Part shown: piece after piece, positions 19,182 through 29,500 of the stretch
Numbering within the stretch: the first letter of the stretch is position 1
Layout of the letters: every line of letters begins with the position of its first letter
DNA from: Micromonospora carbonacea
GTDB taxonomy: Bacteria; Actinomycetota; Actinomycetes; Mycobacteriales; Micromonosporaceae
Direction: 5' to 3'
DNA length: 64,000 bases
Assembly (NCBI RefSeq): GCF_014205165.1
Contig: NZ_JACHMZ010000001.1
Coordinates: forward strand, 6,058,501-6,122,500
Program-made: the position numbers and the translations under genes
The notes under the pieces: model-generated
The model's database searches: none
Told to the model about the DNA's origin: nothing
The model's input: the letters and a program-made list of their open reading frames with translations, nothing else

Positions 19182-19682
19182 TCACCCCCGACCGGGGCCC
19201 GGCCCTTTCGGGCGGCGGCGTGCGGCGGGCCGCAGCAGGTCGACCAGGCCACGCCAGGCGTGCCCGATCGTCAGCCCGGCCCGGATGGTCGCCAGGGGGT
19301 TCCAGAAGTCCCGGAAGTGGACGATCCGCCCGTCCCGGAACCGGACCACCGAGATGTAGACCTGGTGGAACGGTCGACCGGTGACGACACCCCGGCCGTC
19401 ACCCACGAACTCGGCGACCACCAGCTCCGGGTCGGTGGTCTCGTGGAAGGTCAGGCCGGAGAAGCGCACGTCGAACTGCTTCGGGAAGTCCTTCATGTGC
19501 TCGTACAGCTCCCGGTGGCCGGTGAACCGCGCGGGGATGCCCGGCAGGGGGTAGGGAAACTCCAGCACCCCCTCGGGGTCGAACAGCTCCACCCACTCGG
19601 TGATCCGGCCCTCGGAGATCAACTCCAGATTGCGGGCGAACAGGGCCTGGGCCTGGGTCCGGGCCTGCTGGTCGGCGTCCAT
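19182..19682 (-). CDS. NTF2-like protein (SnoaL / PhzA-PhzB type)
   Basis: The 166-aa protein has the NTF2 cone fold: helix ALFARNLELISEGRITEWVELFDPEGVLEFPYPLP, then FTGHRELYEHMKDFPK and a final VVRFRDGRIVHFRDFWNPL, the pattern of PhzA/PhzB and SnoaL-like small-molecule enzymes. These catalyse cyclisations or isomerisations, or are non-catalytic binders. It is the last gene of the leftward biosynthetic operon, 5 nt after the SDR stop, so a tailoring step on the NRPS product is inferred. The C-terminus is a basic tail. Confidence 0.8.
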   Translation of the reverse strand: MDADQQARTQAQALFARNLELISEGRITEWVELFDPEGVLEFPYPLPGIPARFTGHRELYEHMKDFPKQFDVRFSGLTFHETTDPELVVAEFVGDGRGVVTGRPFHQVYISVVRFRDGRIVHFRDFWNPLATIRAGLTIGHAWRGLVDLLRPAARRRPKGPGPGRG

Positions 19683-19687
19683 GCTGG

Positions 19688-20680
19688 TCAGTCCTCACTG
19701 CTGGTCGGGGCGAGGGACGCGGGGCGCGGTTCCCCGGCTGCGGGGCCCTGGTCACCGGGCGCGGGGCGCGGCTCCCCGGTCAGGGGCCGCCGGTCGGGGC
19801 GGGCCCGCACGAGCGGGGCGAAGTTGCGGTCGAGCAGGGTGTCGGGCAGCAGGCGGGCCGCCAGGCTGCCCAGCCGCACGTCGCCGCCGACCGGGTACCG
19901 GGTCCTCGGCCGCGCGGCGGTCAGCGCCCGGGCGACCGCCCGCGCGAAGTCCGCCGGGGTGGTCCCGCTGCGCCGGGCCTGCGCGGCCAGCCGGGCGAGG
20001 AAGCGGCCGAACGGCTCCGCGTACAGGTCGCCGGCCCGCCCCGCCGCCTGGGCCATCGTCTCCGTGCCGGCATGGGCGACCTTGTCCCAGATCGGCGTCT
20101 GGATCGCCCCCGGCTGGACCACCGACACCGCGATCCCGAACGGCCGCAGCTCACGCCGCAGGCTGTCGCTGACCGCCTCCTTGGCGAACTGGGCCGCCGC
20201 GTACGCGCCGAGGTAGGGCAGGGCGACCCGGCCCAGGCCGGAGGTGACGTTCACGATCCGGCCCCGGCCGGTACGCAACAGCGGCAGGAAGCCCTGGATC
20301 ACGGCGACCTGGCCGACCACGTTGGTGTCGAGTTGCCGCCGCAGTTGCTCCGGCGGCAGGCACTCCAGCGGGCCGGGCAGGCTGATCCCCGCGTTGTTGA
20401 CCAGCCCCCAGAGGCCGCCGGCCCCGACCTGCCGGGCCACCTCGTCGACGGCGCCCCGGATCTGGTCGGCCCGGGTGACGTCGAGGCGGAGCGGGGTGAG
20501 CCGCCCGGCCGTGGTGGCGGCGGCCAGGTCGTCGGCGGCGGCCCGGTCACGCACCCCGGCGAAGACCCGGAAGCCGGCCCGTTCCAGGTGGAGCGCGGCC
20601 TCGCGGCCGAGCCCCGACGAGGCCCCCGTGACCACCACCGCCCGGCCCCGTGCGTCGATGCGCCGTCCGGCCCCGATCAT
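19688..20680 (-). CDS. Short-chain dehydrogenase/reductase with altered catalytic motif
   Basis: A 330-aa SDR with TGASSGLG for cofactor binding, NNAGISLPGP, the catalytic Ser region IVNVTSGLG and an active-site segment reading YAAAQFAKEA. The usual YxxxK is YxxxQ here: the codon is CAG, checked on the DNA. The nearest Lys is three residues later, so catalysis may be lost or unusual. A C-terminal extension of about 70 residues is Pro/Arg-rich. ATG 20680 overlaps the TGA of the acyltransferase gene (ATGA). Oxidation or reduction of the NRPS product is inferred from the operon. Confidence 0.88.
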   Translation of the reverse strand: MIGAGRRIDARGRAVVVTGASSGLGREAALHLERAGFRVFAGVRDRAAADDLAAATTAGRLTPLRLDVTRADQIRGAVDEVARQVGAGGLWGLVNNAGISLPGPLECLPPEQLRRQLDTNVVGQVAVIQGFLPLLRTGRGRIVNVTSGLGRVALPYLGAYAAAQFAKEAVSDSLRRELRPFGIAVSVVQPGAIQTPIWDKVAHAGTETMAQAAGRAGDLYAEPFGRFLARLAAQARRSGTTPADFARAVARALTAARPRTRYPVGGDVRLGSLAARLLPDTLLDRNFAPLVRARPDRRPLTGEPRPAPGDQGPAAGEPRPASLAPTSSED

Positions 20681-22263
20681 GTTCCCGCCCTTCCGTCGGT
20701 CCCGGCCGGCACCGCCGCGACATCGGCCCTCGCCGGCTGGACGTGCCCGCCGTCCGTCGGCTCCCCATCGATCTCGGCCAGCACGGCGTCGACGCAGGCG
20801 GCGACGAGGCGGGCCGCCCTGGCGTCCGGGACCGCCTCCGCCACGTGGACGAAGTTCCAGGCCAGCTCGCCGTGGCTGGTGTTCGCCGTGGCGACGAAGT
20901 AGCCGCAGACCGAGAGCCCCGCGACGAACTGCGCCCCGGCGAGCCGCCAGGCCCCGATCCGGTCCGGGAAGTCGTACCGGCCGAGGTTGGACAGGCAGAG
21001 GTTCACCGGCCCGGTCCGCTCGGTCAGCTCCACGAACCGGCCGCTGGCCGCGACCGACGGCGGGCAGGAGAGGCGGACGAGGTCGACCATGGCGAAGTGG
21101 CTGCCCCGCTGGCGACGGCCCGCGAGGTCCCCGCTGATCGACCGGGCCACCTCCCACAGCGACGCGCCCGGCCGACAGGACACGAACGAGGGGACGGTCG
21201 CGACGTACGCGCCGACGGCCCGTTCGGGCACGGGGGGCGTCAGCGCGGCCCGGAAGTCCACCGGGGAGCCGATCGCCACGTGCCCCGGGGCGGGCGGGGG
21301 TGTCTCGGCGGCCACCGCGAGGACCATGGCGGCGGCGAGCGCGCCGTGCACCGTGGTCTGTTCCCGGCGGCACGCTTCGGCCAGCGCGGCGACCTGCTCG
21401 GCGGTGAGCGTCCGGTGCAGCAGCCGGCTCCGGCGCTCGGTGAACGGCACGAACCGGCTCGGGGTCACCCGGGCCGGCCGGTGCCGGCGCACCGCGTACA
21501 GGTCCCGCAGCAGTTGCCCGCCGAGCCGCAGCGCGCCGGTGACGCCCCGGAACCGGCGGGGGAACATCCGCTCGGCCGGTGGCAGCGCCGGCTCCCGCTG
21601 CGGGGCGACACCGCCGGGGGTGCGGCCCTCCGTGCCGGCCGGGTCCCGGGCGGCCAGGCGGTCGGCGTGCTCGATCCACTGGCGCAGCAGCGACAGCGCG
21701 GTCGTGCCGTCGGCCACGCAGTGCGGCAGGGTCAGGATCAGGTCGTGTGTGTCCCCGGCGGCGGGCCCGGGGCCGGCGGGCGCGGGCTGCCCGCGCCGCG
21801 CCGTCGGCGCGGCCGCGCCGGCGGTCAGCACGACCGCCCGGCAGAGCGGGCCGGTCCGCCAGTCGACCCGGTCGGCCAGTTCCCGCTCGTCGACCTCGCG
21901 CAGCCAGCCGGCGTCGGGGTCGCCGGGCCCGGCCGAATCAGCCGGCCCGGCGGGATCAACGGGGTTGGCGGCATCGGGCACGGCAGGGCTGGCGGGATCG
22001 GCGGGGGCGACCCGGCGCAGGGGGATCGGCCGGTCCGTCGGCACGAACCGGGGTCGCCGGCCGTCCGGCCGGGTCGCGATGGCCACCCGCAGCAGCGGGT
22101 GGCGGGCCTGGAGCTCGTCCAGCGCCGCCCGCAGCAGCTCCGTCGGCAGGTGCCCGCGCACCCGGACCCGGGCGATGACGTTGAGCGGGGAGACCTGGTC
22201 GGCGATCCAGTACCAGCGCTCCAGCGGGCTGAGCTCCCGGTGGGCCTCGCACGCGGCGCTCAC
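20677..22263 (-). CDS. PapA-like condensation-fold acyltransferase
   Basis: This 528-aa protein has the condensation-domain fold of free-standing acyltransferases such as PapA5: the catalytic HCVADG (HxxxDG) near residue 185, an N-terminal ELSPLERWYW and a C-terminal NLCLSNLGRYDFP region. PapA enzymes esterify a hydroxyl group with an acyl chain from a carrier or CoA. A Pro/Asp-rich insert near residues 85-115 is an oddity. GTG 22263 overlaps the monooxygenase stop (GTGA). In this operon it would acylate a hydroxyl of the peptide or a sugar; that is inference. Confidence 0.85.
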   Translation of the reverse strand: MSAACEAHRELSPLERWYWIADQVSPLNVIARVRVRGHLPTELLRAALDELQARHPLLRVAIATRPDGRRPRFVPTDRPIPLRRVAPADPASPAVPDAANPVDPAGPADSAGPGDPDAGWLREVDERELADRVDWRTGPLCRAVVLTAGAAAPTARRGQPAPAGPGPAAGDTHDLILTLPHCVADGTTALSLLRQWIEHADRLAARDPAGTEGRTPGGVAPQREPALPPAERMFPRRFRGVTGALRLGGQLLRDLYAVRRHRPARVTPSRFVPFTERRSRLLHRTLTAEQVAALAEACRREQTTVHGALAAAMVLAVAAETPPPAPGHVAIGSPVDFRAALTPPVPERAVGAYVATVPSFVSCRPGASLWEVARSISGDLAGRRQRGSHFAMVDLVRLSCPPSVAASGRFVELTERTGPVNLCLSNLGRYDFPDRIGAWRLAGAQFVAGLSVCGYFVATANTSHGELAWNFVHVAEAVPDARAARLVAACVDAVLAEIDGEPTDGGHVQPARADVAAVPAGTDGRAGT

Positions 22264-23501
22264 CGCCCGGCCGCCGGCAGGACGTCGGGGAAGGTCAGGT
22301 CCGCCAGGTTGCGGCGGTCGACCAGGCGCGTGGGCAGCCACCGCAGGTACGCGCGGCGGGCCAGGTCCCCGGCGGGGCTGGCGAGCTGCTCGATCCGGCT
22401 CAGCGAGTGCGCCTGGCGGATCATCCGCCGGGTCCGGTCGCGGCGGGCCGCCTCGTAGCGGCGCAACGCGCCCGGCAGGTCGGTGGCCCCGGCCAGGCAC
22501 CGCGCCAGCACCACCGCGTCCTCGACCGCCATCGCCGCGCCCTGGCCGAGGCTCGGCAGCATCGGGTGCGCCGCGTCGCCGAGCAGGGTCACCGCGCCGT
22601 CACCCCAGCGGCGCAGGGCGGGGCGGTCCCGGGCGGGGACGCTGATGACCGCCGCGTCGGCGGTGGCGGCCACGGTGGCGACCACCTCGTCGGCCCAGCC
22701 CGCGTACGCGCGGAGGATCTCGTCCCGGCCGCCACGCCAGTCGCGGGCCGCCTCCGGCGGCATGTTGCGGGTGCCCCACCAGTAGACGTGGTCGCCGCCG
22801 AGGTGCACCAGCCCGAACCGCTGGCCCCGCCCCCAGTAGTGGGCGGCGTAGCCGTCGCGGACCAGGTGGTGCCGGTACGCGACGGTCGCCAGCCAGCACA
22901 CGTACCCGGGTTCCCGGGGCCGCTCGGGGCCAACGAGCTGCCGGCGTACCGCCGATCCGAAGCCGTCCGCGCCGATCAGCAGGTCGCCGTCGGCGCTGGT
23001 GCCGTCGGCGAACTCGACCCGGATGCCGCCGCGGTGGCGGTGGAACCGGCGGGCGGCGGACCCGAGCCGGATCGGCGGGTCCCCGGCCTCGGTGAGCAGG
23101 GCCTGGTGCAGTTCGGCGCGGTGGATGGCGACGTTCTGCGCGCCGACCCGGTCGCCGAGGTGCGCGAACCGGACCGTCCTGATCGGCCGCCCGGTCGCGG
23201 TGCGGAAGTGCAGCTCCGGGTAGACCTGGCCGCGCCGCTCGACGTCGAGGTCGATGCCGAGGCAGCGCAGCGCGACGCGGGCGTTGGCGGTCAGGGAGAG
23301 CGCCGAGCCGGCCGCCCGGAGTTCCGGGGCCTGCTCGTGGATCTCCACGTCGACCCCGACGCGGCGCAACGCGCTCGCCGCCGCGAGGCCGCCGATGCCG
23401 GCCCCGATGACGATCGCCTTCGGCCGGCGGCGGCCCGAACCGGCGGCCTGCACCGGACCCTCGCCGCGGGCGGGGCCGCCGGAGCCGGCGGGGGCGATCA
23501 T
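22260..23501 (-). CDS. FAD-dependent monooxygenase
   Basis: The 413-aa protein is a group A flavin monooxygenase: VIGAGIGGLAAASAL at residues 31-45 (FAD), LLIGADGFGSAVRR (NADPH/FAD) and LLGDAAHPMLPSLGQGAAMAVEDA (FAD ribityl). These enzymes hydroxylate or epoxidise small aromatic or polyene substrates, sometimes on a carrier protein. ATG 23501 overlaps the NRPS stop (ATGA), so the two are co-translated. A tailoring role on the NRPS product or on a building block is inferred. Confidence 0.92.
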   Translation of the reverse strand: MIAPAGSGGPARGEGPVQAAGSGRRRPKAIVIGAGIGGLAAASALRRVGVDVEIHEQAPELRAAGSALSLTANARVALRCLGIDLDVERRGQVYPELHFRTATGRPIRTVRFAHLGDRVGAQNVAIHRAELHQALLTEAGDPPIRLGSAARRFHRHRGGIRVEFADGTSADGDLLIGADGFGSAVRRQLVGPERPREPGYVCWLATVAYRHHLVRDGYAAHYWGRGQRFGLVHLGGDHVYWWGTRNMPPEAARDWRGGRDEILRAYAGWADEVVATVAATADAAVISVPARDRPALRRWGDGAVTLLGDAAHPMLPSLGQGAAMAVEDAVVLARCLAGATDLPGALRRYEAARRDRTRRMIRQAHSLSRIEQLASPAGDLARRAYLRWLPTRLVDRRNLADLTFPDVLPAAGR

Positions 23502-26500
23502 CGCGCGTCCCCGACCGGCCGGCGGGCCGGGGCGTCCCCCGCCAGCAGCCCGGTGATCCGCCGCCCCACCTCGGCCACGTACGGCTCGTCCATCAGCACC
23601 AGGTGGTCGCCGGGCACGTCGATCACGTCGACCCGGCCGGTGGTCAGCTCGCCCCAGCCGTTGCGCGGGTCGAGGTGCAGGGTGCCGGCGAGATCGTGCA
23701 TCGGCTTCAGCACGGCGGGCAGCGGGTCGGCGGCCCGCAGCAGGGTGATGTCCTGGTCGACGACCTCGGGCCGGTAGGAGATGATCGCCTCCCAGTTGGC
23801 CCGGAAGACCGCGAAGAGGCGGCGCACCGAGCCGCGCGTGCTGCCTGGGCGCAGCACCCCGCTCTCGCCGGCCCGGCTCGCGATGAAGTCGAGCTTCGCC
23901 TCGGGTGTGGTCAGCTCGGCCGGCACACCGCGCGCCGGTGGCCCGTCGTGGCCGAGCCGCATCAGCTCCCAGAAGAACCAGTCGAGCAGCACGTCGTCGG
24001 CGACCGGCACCGGGTCGCCGGGCCGGCGGGCGATCGGGTCGAGCAGGATCAGCCGGTCGACCCGGGCCCCGCTGTCGCGCAGCTGCCGCGCCATCTCGAA
24101 GGCGACCACCCCGCCGAACGACCAGCCACCGATGACGTACGGGCCGTCGGGCTGGATCCGGCGGATCGCGTCGAGGTAGGCGGCGGCCAGCTCCGGCACG
24201 GTGCGCAGCGGCTCGGTGCCGGCGTCCACCCCGGCGGCCTGCAACGCGTACAGGGGCTGGTCGGCGCCGAGGTGGCGGGCCAGCGGGACGTAGCAGAGCA
24301 CGTTGCCGCCGAGCGGATGCACCAGGAACAGCGGCCGCTGGTCGCCCCGGGCGCGGATCGGCACCAGCGGGTCGAACGTGAGGTCCGCGCCGCCGGAGCG
24401 GAGCAGCGCGGCCACGCCCGCCACGGTCGGCGTGGCGACGAACGCCGAGACGGGCACGGCCACCCCGAACCGCTTCTCCAGCATCACCACCAGCCGCATC
24501 GCGGTCAGCGAGGTGCCGCCCAGCTCGAACAGGTTGTCGTGCGCGCCGACGGCCGGCAGGTGCAGCAGGTCGGCGGCGATGTCGGCGACGACGCGCTCGT
24601 ACCGGTCGCGGGGGGCGACGCGGGGCGCCTCGGCCAGGTCCAGCGGCAGTTCGCGCAGGGCGCGGTCGTTGCGCTTGCCGCTGGGGGTCAGCGGCATCGC
24701 CGGCAGCCACTGCCAGCGCGCCGGCACCAGGTGCTCGGGGAGGGTGGCGCGCAGCCGGCCGCGTACGTCGGCCAGGTCGACCGCGTCCGGGTCGCCGACG
24801 AGGAACGCGGCGAGGTAGGAGTCGACGCCCTCCCGGCGGCGGGCCACGACGGCGGCCTCCCGGATGCCCGGGTAGTCCGCCGCCAGCTCCATGACCGCCA
24901 TCTCCACCTCCAGGGGCTCCACCCGGAAACCACGGATCTTGGTCTGGGTGTCGGTGCGGGCCACCCAGATCAGGTCCCCGTTGGGCAGGAAGCGGGCCAG
25001 GTCGCCGGTGCGGTAGAGCCGGCTGCCCGGCGGGCCGAACGGGTTGGGCACGCAGCGCTCGGCGGTGAGGCCCGGCCGGCCGTGGTAGCCCCGGGTGACC
25101 TGGATCCCGCCGTAGTACAGCTCGCCGGTCACCCCGGTCGGCACGGGCCGCATCCGCTCGTCGAGCAGGTGCATCTCGACCCCGTCGATGGCGGGCCCGA
25201 TCGGCGGCAGGTTCGGCCACCGCGCCGGGTCGCCGGTCATCGGGTACGCGGTGACCAGGTGCGTCTCGGTCGGCCCGTACTGGTTCTCCAGGACCGCGCC
25301 GGCCGGCAGGGCGGCCAGGAAGCGCCGGATCTCGGCGGTCACCCGCAGCTGCTCGCCGGAGGAGATCACCACCCGCAGCGCGCGGGGGTGGATGCCGAGC
25401 AGCTCCGCGGCCTCGGCGAGCTGCTGCAACGCGACGTACGGCAGGAAGATCCGGGCGACGGCCTCGCGGTCGAGCAGCCGCAGCAGGGCCGGCACGTCCC
25501 GCCGAAGATCCTCGTCGATGATCCGCAGGGTGCCGCCCGCGCTGATCGTGGTGAGGATCTCCTGGAACGACACGTCGAAGCTGAGCGGGGCGTACTGCAA
25601 CGTGGTGCCGCCGACCGCCGCGCTGGCCGCCCGGATCTGCCACGCCTGGTAGTTGTCGAGCGCGCCGTGGGTCATCGCCACGCCCTTGGGCACGCCGGTC
25701 GACCCGGAGGTGAACAGGACGTAGAGCAGGTCGTCGGCGGTGACCTGGGGCAGCGCCACGGCCTCGTCGGTGACTGCGGGCCCCGCGACGATGCCACCGG
25801 TCGCCGGGTCCGCGACGACGCCACCCGTCGCCGGGTCCGCGACGAGGTCGGCCACGTCGAGGACGGTGGCCGGGTCGCCGACCAGGCCCCGGTGCCGCCG
25901 GTGCGTCACGATCCGCGCCGGCCGGGCCTGCTCGACCATCGCGGCGATGCGCTCCGCCGGGTACGTCACGTCGAGCGGGACGCAGGCGGCCCCGGCCCGC
26001 GCGATGCCGTAGATCGCGGCGATCATCTCCGGCGACCGGTCCAGGGCGATCCCGACGAGATGCCCCGGCCGGACCCCGGCGCGCAGCAGCCCGACGGCGA
26101 TCCGGTCGACCATCTCGTCGAGCCGCGCGTAGGTCCACCGCTGCGGCGGGCCGCCGGGGGCGGCGGGACCGTCGGAGGCGGCAGTGCTCGGAGGCCCGGC
26201 GCTGTTCGCCGCATCGGCGGGCGGGGCGTCGAAGGTGACCGCGACGGCGTCCGGGGTGTTCCTGGCGTGCGCGGCGAGCCGGCGTCCCACGTCGCCGGGG
26301 GTTTCCAGGGGCGGGCCGGCGGGCTGCGGCGCGGCGGCGAGGAAGCCGAAGTCCGGCTCGCCCTGCGGGTCGGCCACGATCCGGGCGAGGATGCGCAGGT
26401 AGGCGTCGATCAGCAGGTCGGTCTGCGCCGGGGTGAGGGTCCGCCCGTCGGCGTCGACGCGCAGCGACACGCGCCGGTCGGCGGGGCTGACGAACACGTT

Positions 26501-29500
26501 CACCAGCAGGGTGAAGTTGGTCTCCTCCCAGGTGTCGAAGCCGAGCAGCTCGACCTCGGTCAGCTCCAGCAGCGGGGTCAGCACGTGCATGTGGACGTAG
26601 TTGAAGGCCGTCTCGAAGACGGGCTCGCCGCCCCGGTCGCCGACGATGGCGTGCAGCGGGTAGCGCCGGTGCGGGTGACACTCCCGCTCCTGCCCATGGA
26701 CCTGCCGGACCAGCTCCAGCCAGGTACGCGCGCCGGGGGTGACCCGCAGCGGCACGGTGTTGAGGAACAGCCCCGCGACGAGTTCCGCCCCGGGCCGGTC
26801 CGGCCGCCCGTGGGTGACCAGGCCGGTGGTGACGTCCGCCGCGCCGGAGTACAGCCGCAGCAGCAGGCAGTGCGCCGCGAGCAGGACCGACTTGACCGGC
26901 AGCCCGTGCGCGGCGGCGAAGCCGCGGACCCGGTCCTGGAGGTCGTCGGGCAGTGGGACGTGCCGGATGATCGTCCCCTCGTCGCCGGGCGGCTCGTACT
27001 GGCGGCAGCCCTCGATCTGGGTGAGCTCCGCGCCGTCGAGCCGGGCCCGCCAGAAGTCGCGGGTGGCGGCGGAGTCGACCGCGCGGCGTTCCTCGACGAC
27101 GTACGCCGCCGGGGAGGGCAGCGCGGCCGCCCGGGGCGGGTCGATGTCGACGCCGACCAGGCGCAGGTAGGTCCGCAGCAGGTCGCCGACGACGGTGGCC
27201 ACGCTCCAGCCGTCGAGGAGCACGTGGTGGAAGCTGAACACCAGGTCGACGGCACCGGACGGCAGCAGGTGCACCCGCATCAGGTGCAGCGGGGCGCGGT
27301 CGAACGCGTACCGGTGGCGACGCCGCTGCCGCATGTGCGCCAGCACCTCGTCGTCGGCCGCGGCGGCGTCGAGGTCGCGCAGGTCGGCGACGTCGAGGCC
27401 GCCGGTCACCCGGGCGTGCACGACCTGGAGCGGCTCGGAGCAGCCGCCCAGGTCGAACGAGGAGCGCAGGACCGGGTGGCGGTCGAGGAGGCGGGCGTGG
27501 GCGGCGCGGAACGCGACCTCGTCCCACGGCAGCCGCAGCGAGTAGCGGAACACGTCGTGGTAGGCGGTGGCGTCCTCGCGTTCGCTGCCGTGGAACAGCA
27601 GGCCGAGCTGGAGCCGGGTCGCCGGGAAGGCGTCCTGCGCGTCGCCCAGCGCGGCCCGGTCCAGGTGCGACACCAGCCCGAACGGCTCCGGCGGCGCGTC
27701 CTGCCCACCGGCGGGCGACGCAGCGGCGCGGGCGTGGGCGGCCAGCGCCGCCACGGTGGGCCGGGCCACCAGGTCGGCGACGGTGACGTGCAGGCCGTGC
27801 CGGGCCGCCTCGGCGCCGACCCGCAGGGCGAGGATCGAGTCGCCGCCGACGGCGAACCAGTCCTGGTGGATGCCGACGGACGGCACCCCGAGCACCCGCG
27901 CCCAGATCGCGGCGAGGGTGCGCTCCACCTCGTCGCGGGGGCCCGGCCCGGTCCCGGCGTCGGCGCGGGCGGCACCGGCGGGCGGGCCGCCGTCGACGGG
28001 CCCGACGGCGGGATCGGTGGCGGACCCGGCGGCCGGGTCGGGCAGGGCGGCCTGGTCGAGCTTGCCGTGGGCGGTGAGCGGGATCCGGTCGAGGCGGTGG
28101 AAGAGGGCGGGGACCAGGTAGTCGGGCAGCCCGTGCAGGAGCTGGGCGCGCAGCCACGCCGGGTCGAGGTCGGCGTCGGCCCGGTAGTAGCCGACGAGGT
28201 GGGTGCCCCGGGCCGGGTCGGTGCGGGCCACGACGACCGCCTCCCGCACGCCGGGCACGGCGGCCAGGGCGTGCTGGACCTCGCCGGGCTCGACCCGGTT
28301 GCCCCGGATCTTCACCTGGTCGTCGAGGCGGCCCAGGTATTCGACGGTGCCGTCGGCGAGCCAGCGGGCGAGGTCGCCGGTGCGGTACAGCCGGCCGCCG
28401 GTCACCGGGTCGACGCCGAACCGCTGGGCGGTCAGCTCGGGCCGGTCCAGGTAGCCCCGGGCGACGCCGATCCCGGCGATGCAGAGCTCGCCGGGCGCGC
28501 CGACCGGCTGCGGCTCGTCGCCGGGGCCGAGCACGTAGAGCTGGATGTTGTCGATCGGGCGGCCGATCGGCACGCGGGCGGTCCGCCCGGCCGGGTCGGG
28601 CCGGCACTCGAAGTGGGAGACGTCGACCGTCGCCTCGGTCGGCCCGTACAGGTTGACCAGCCTGGGGGCGGGCGGCCCGGCGGGCAGCAGCCGGTGGAAC
28701 CGGTCGACGTGCCGGGGCGGCAGCTCCTCGCCGCTGGCGAAGACCAGCCGCAGTCCGGCGGCGTCCGCGCGGGCCGCGGGGTCGTCGGCGAGCAGGTCGA
28801 GGAAGGGCCCCAACATCGACGGTACGAAGTGGACGACGCTCACGCCCTGCCGGGCGACCGTCCGCAGCAGCACGGCCGGGTCCCGCCGCACCTCCGGCTC
28901 GGGCAGCACCAGCCGGGCCCCGGCGAGCGCCCACCAGAACAGCTCCCACACGGAGACGTCGAACGACACGGGCGTCTTCTGCACCAGCACGTCGTCGCCG
29001 GTCAGCGGGTAGCGCCGCTGCATCCAGGCGAGCCGGTTGACCACCGAGCGGTGCTCGATCAGCACCCCCTTGGGGCGGCCGGTGGAGCCCGACGTGTAAC
29101 AGACGTACGCGAGGTCGGCGCCGTCGGCGACCGGCTCCAGGGGCGCCGTCGGCCGGTCGGTCATCGCCTTGAGGTGGCAGACGGCGACCCCGGGGCCGAC
29201 CGGCGGCGGTGGCGTGTCGCCGGTGACCACGAGCACCCGGGCCCCGCTGTCGGTGAGCAGGTGCCGCAGGCGCGCCGGGGGATGGTCGGGCTCGACCGCG
29301 ACGTACGCCCCGCCCGCCTTCAGCGTGCCCAGGATCGCGGTGAGCAGCCCCGGTCCCCGGTCGGCGAGGACGGCGACCCGGTCGCCCCGGCCGATCCCGG
29401 CGTCGCGCAGGGCGCGGGCCACCTGGTTGGCGCGGGCGTCGAGGTCGGCGTAGCTGACCGTCTCGTCGGTGCCGTCGACGACCAGCGCGGTCCGGTCCGG

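Noticed and set aside
25780..25860. Tandem repeat inside the second adenylation domain (VADPATGG twice)
   Set aside because: A short in-frame duplication in a surface loop before core motif A3; it does not disrupt any motif and needs no separate explanation.
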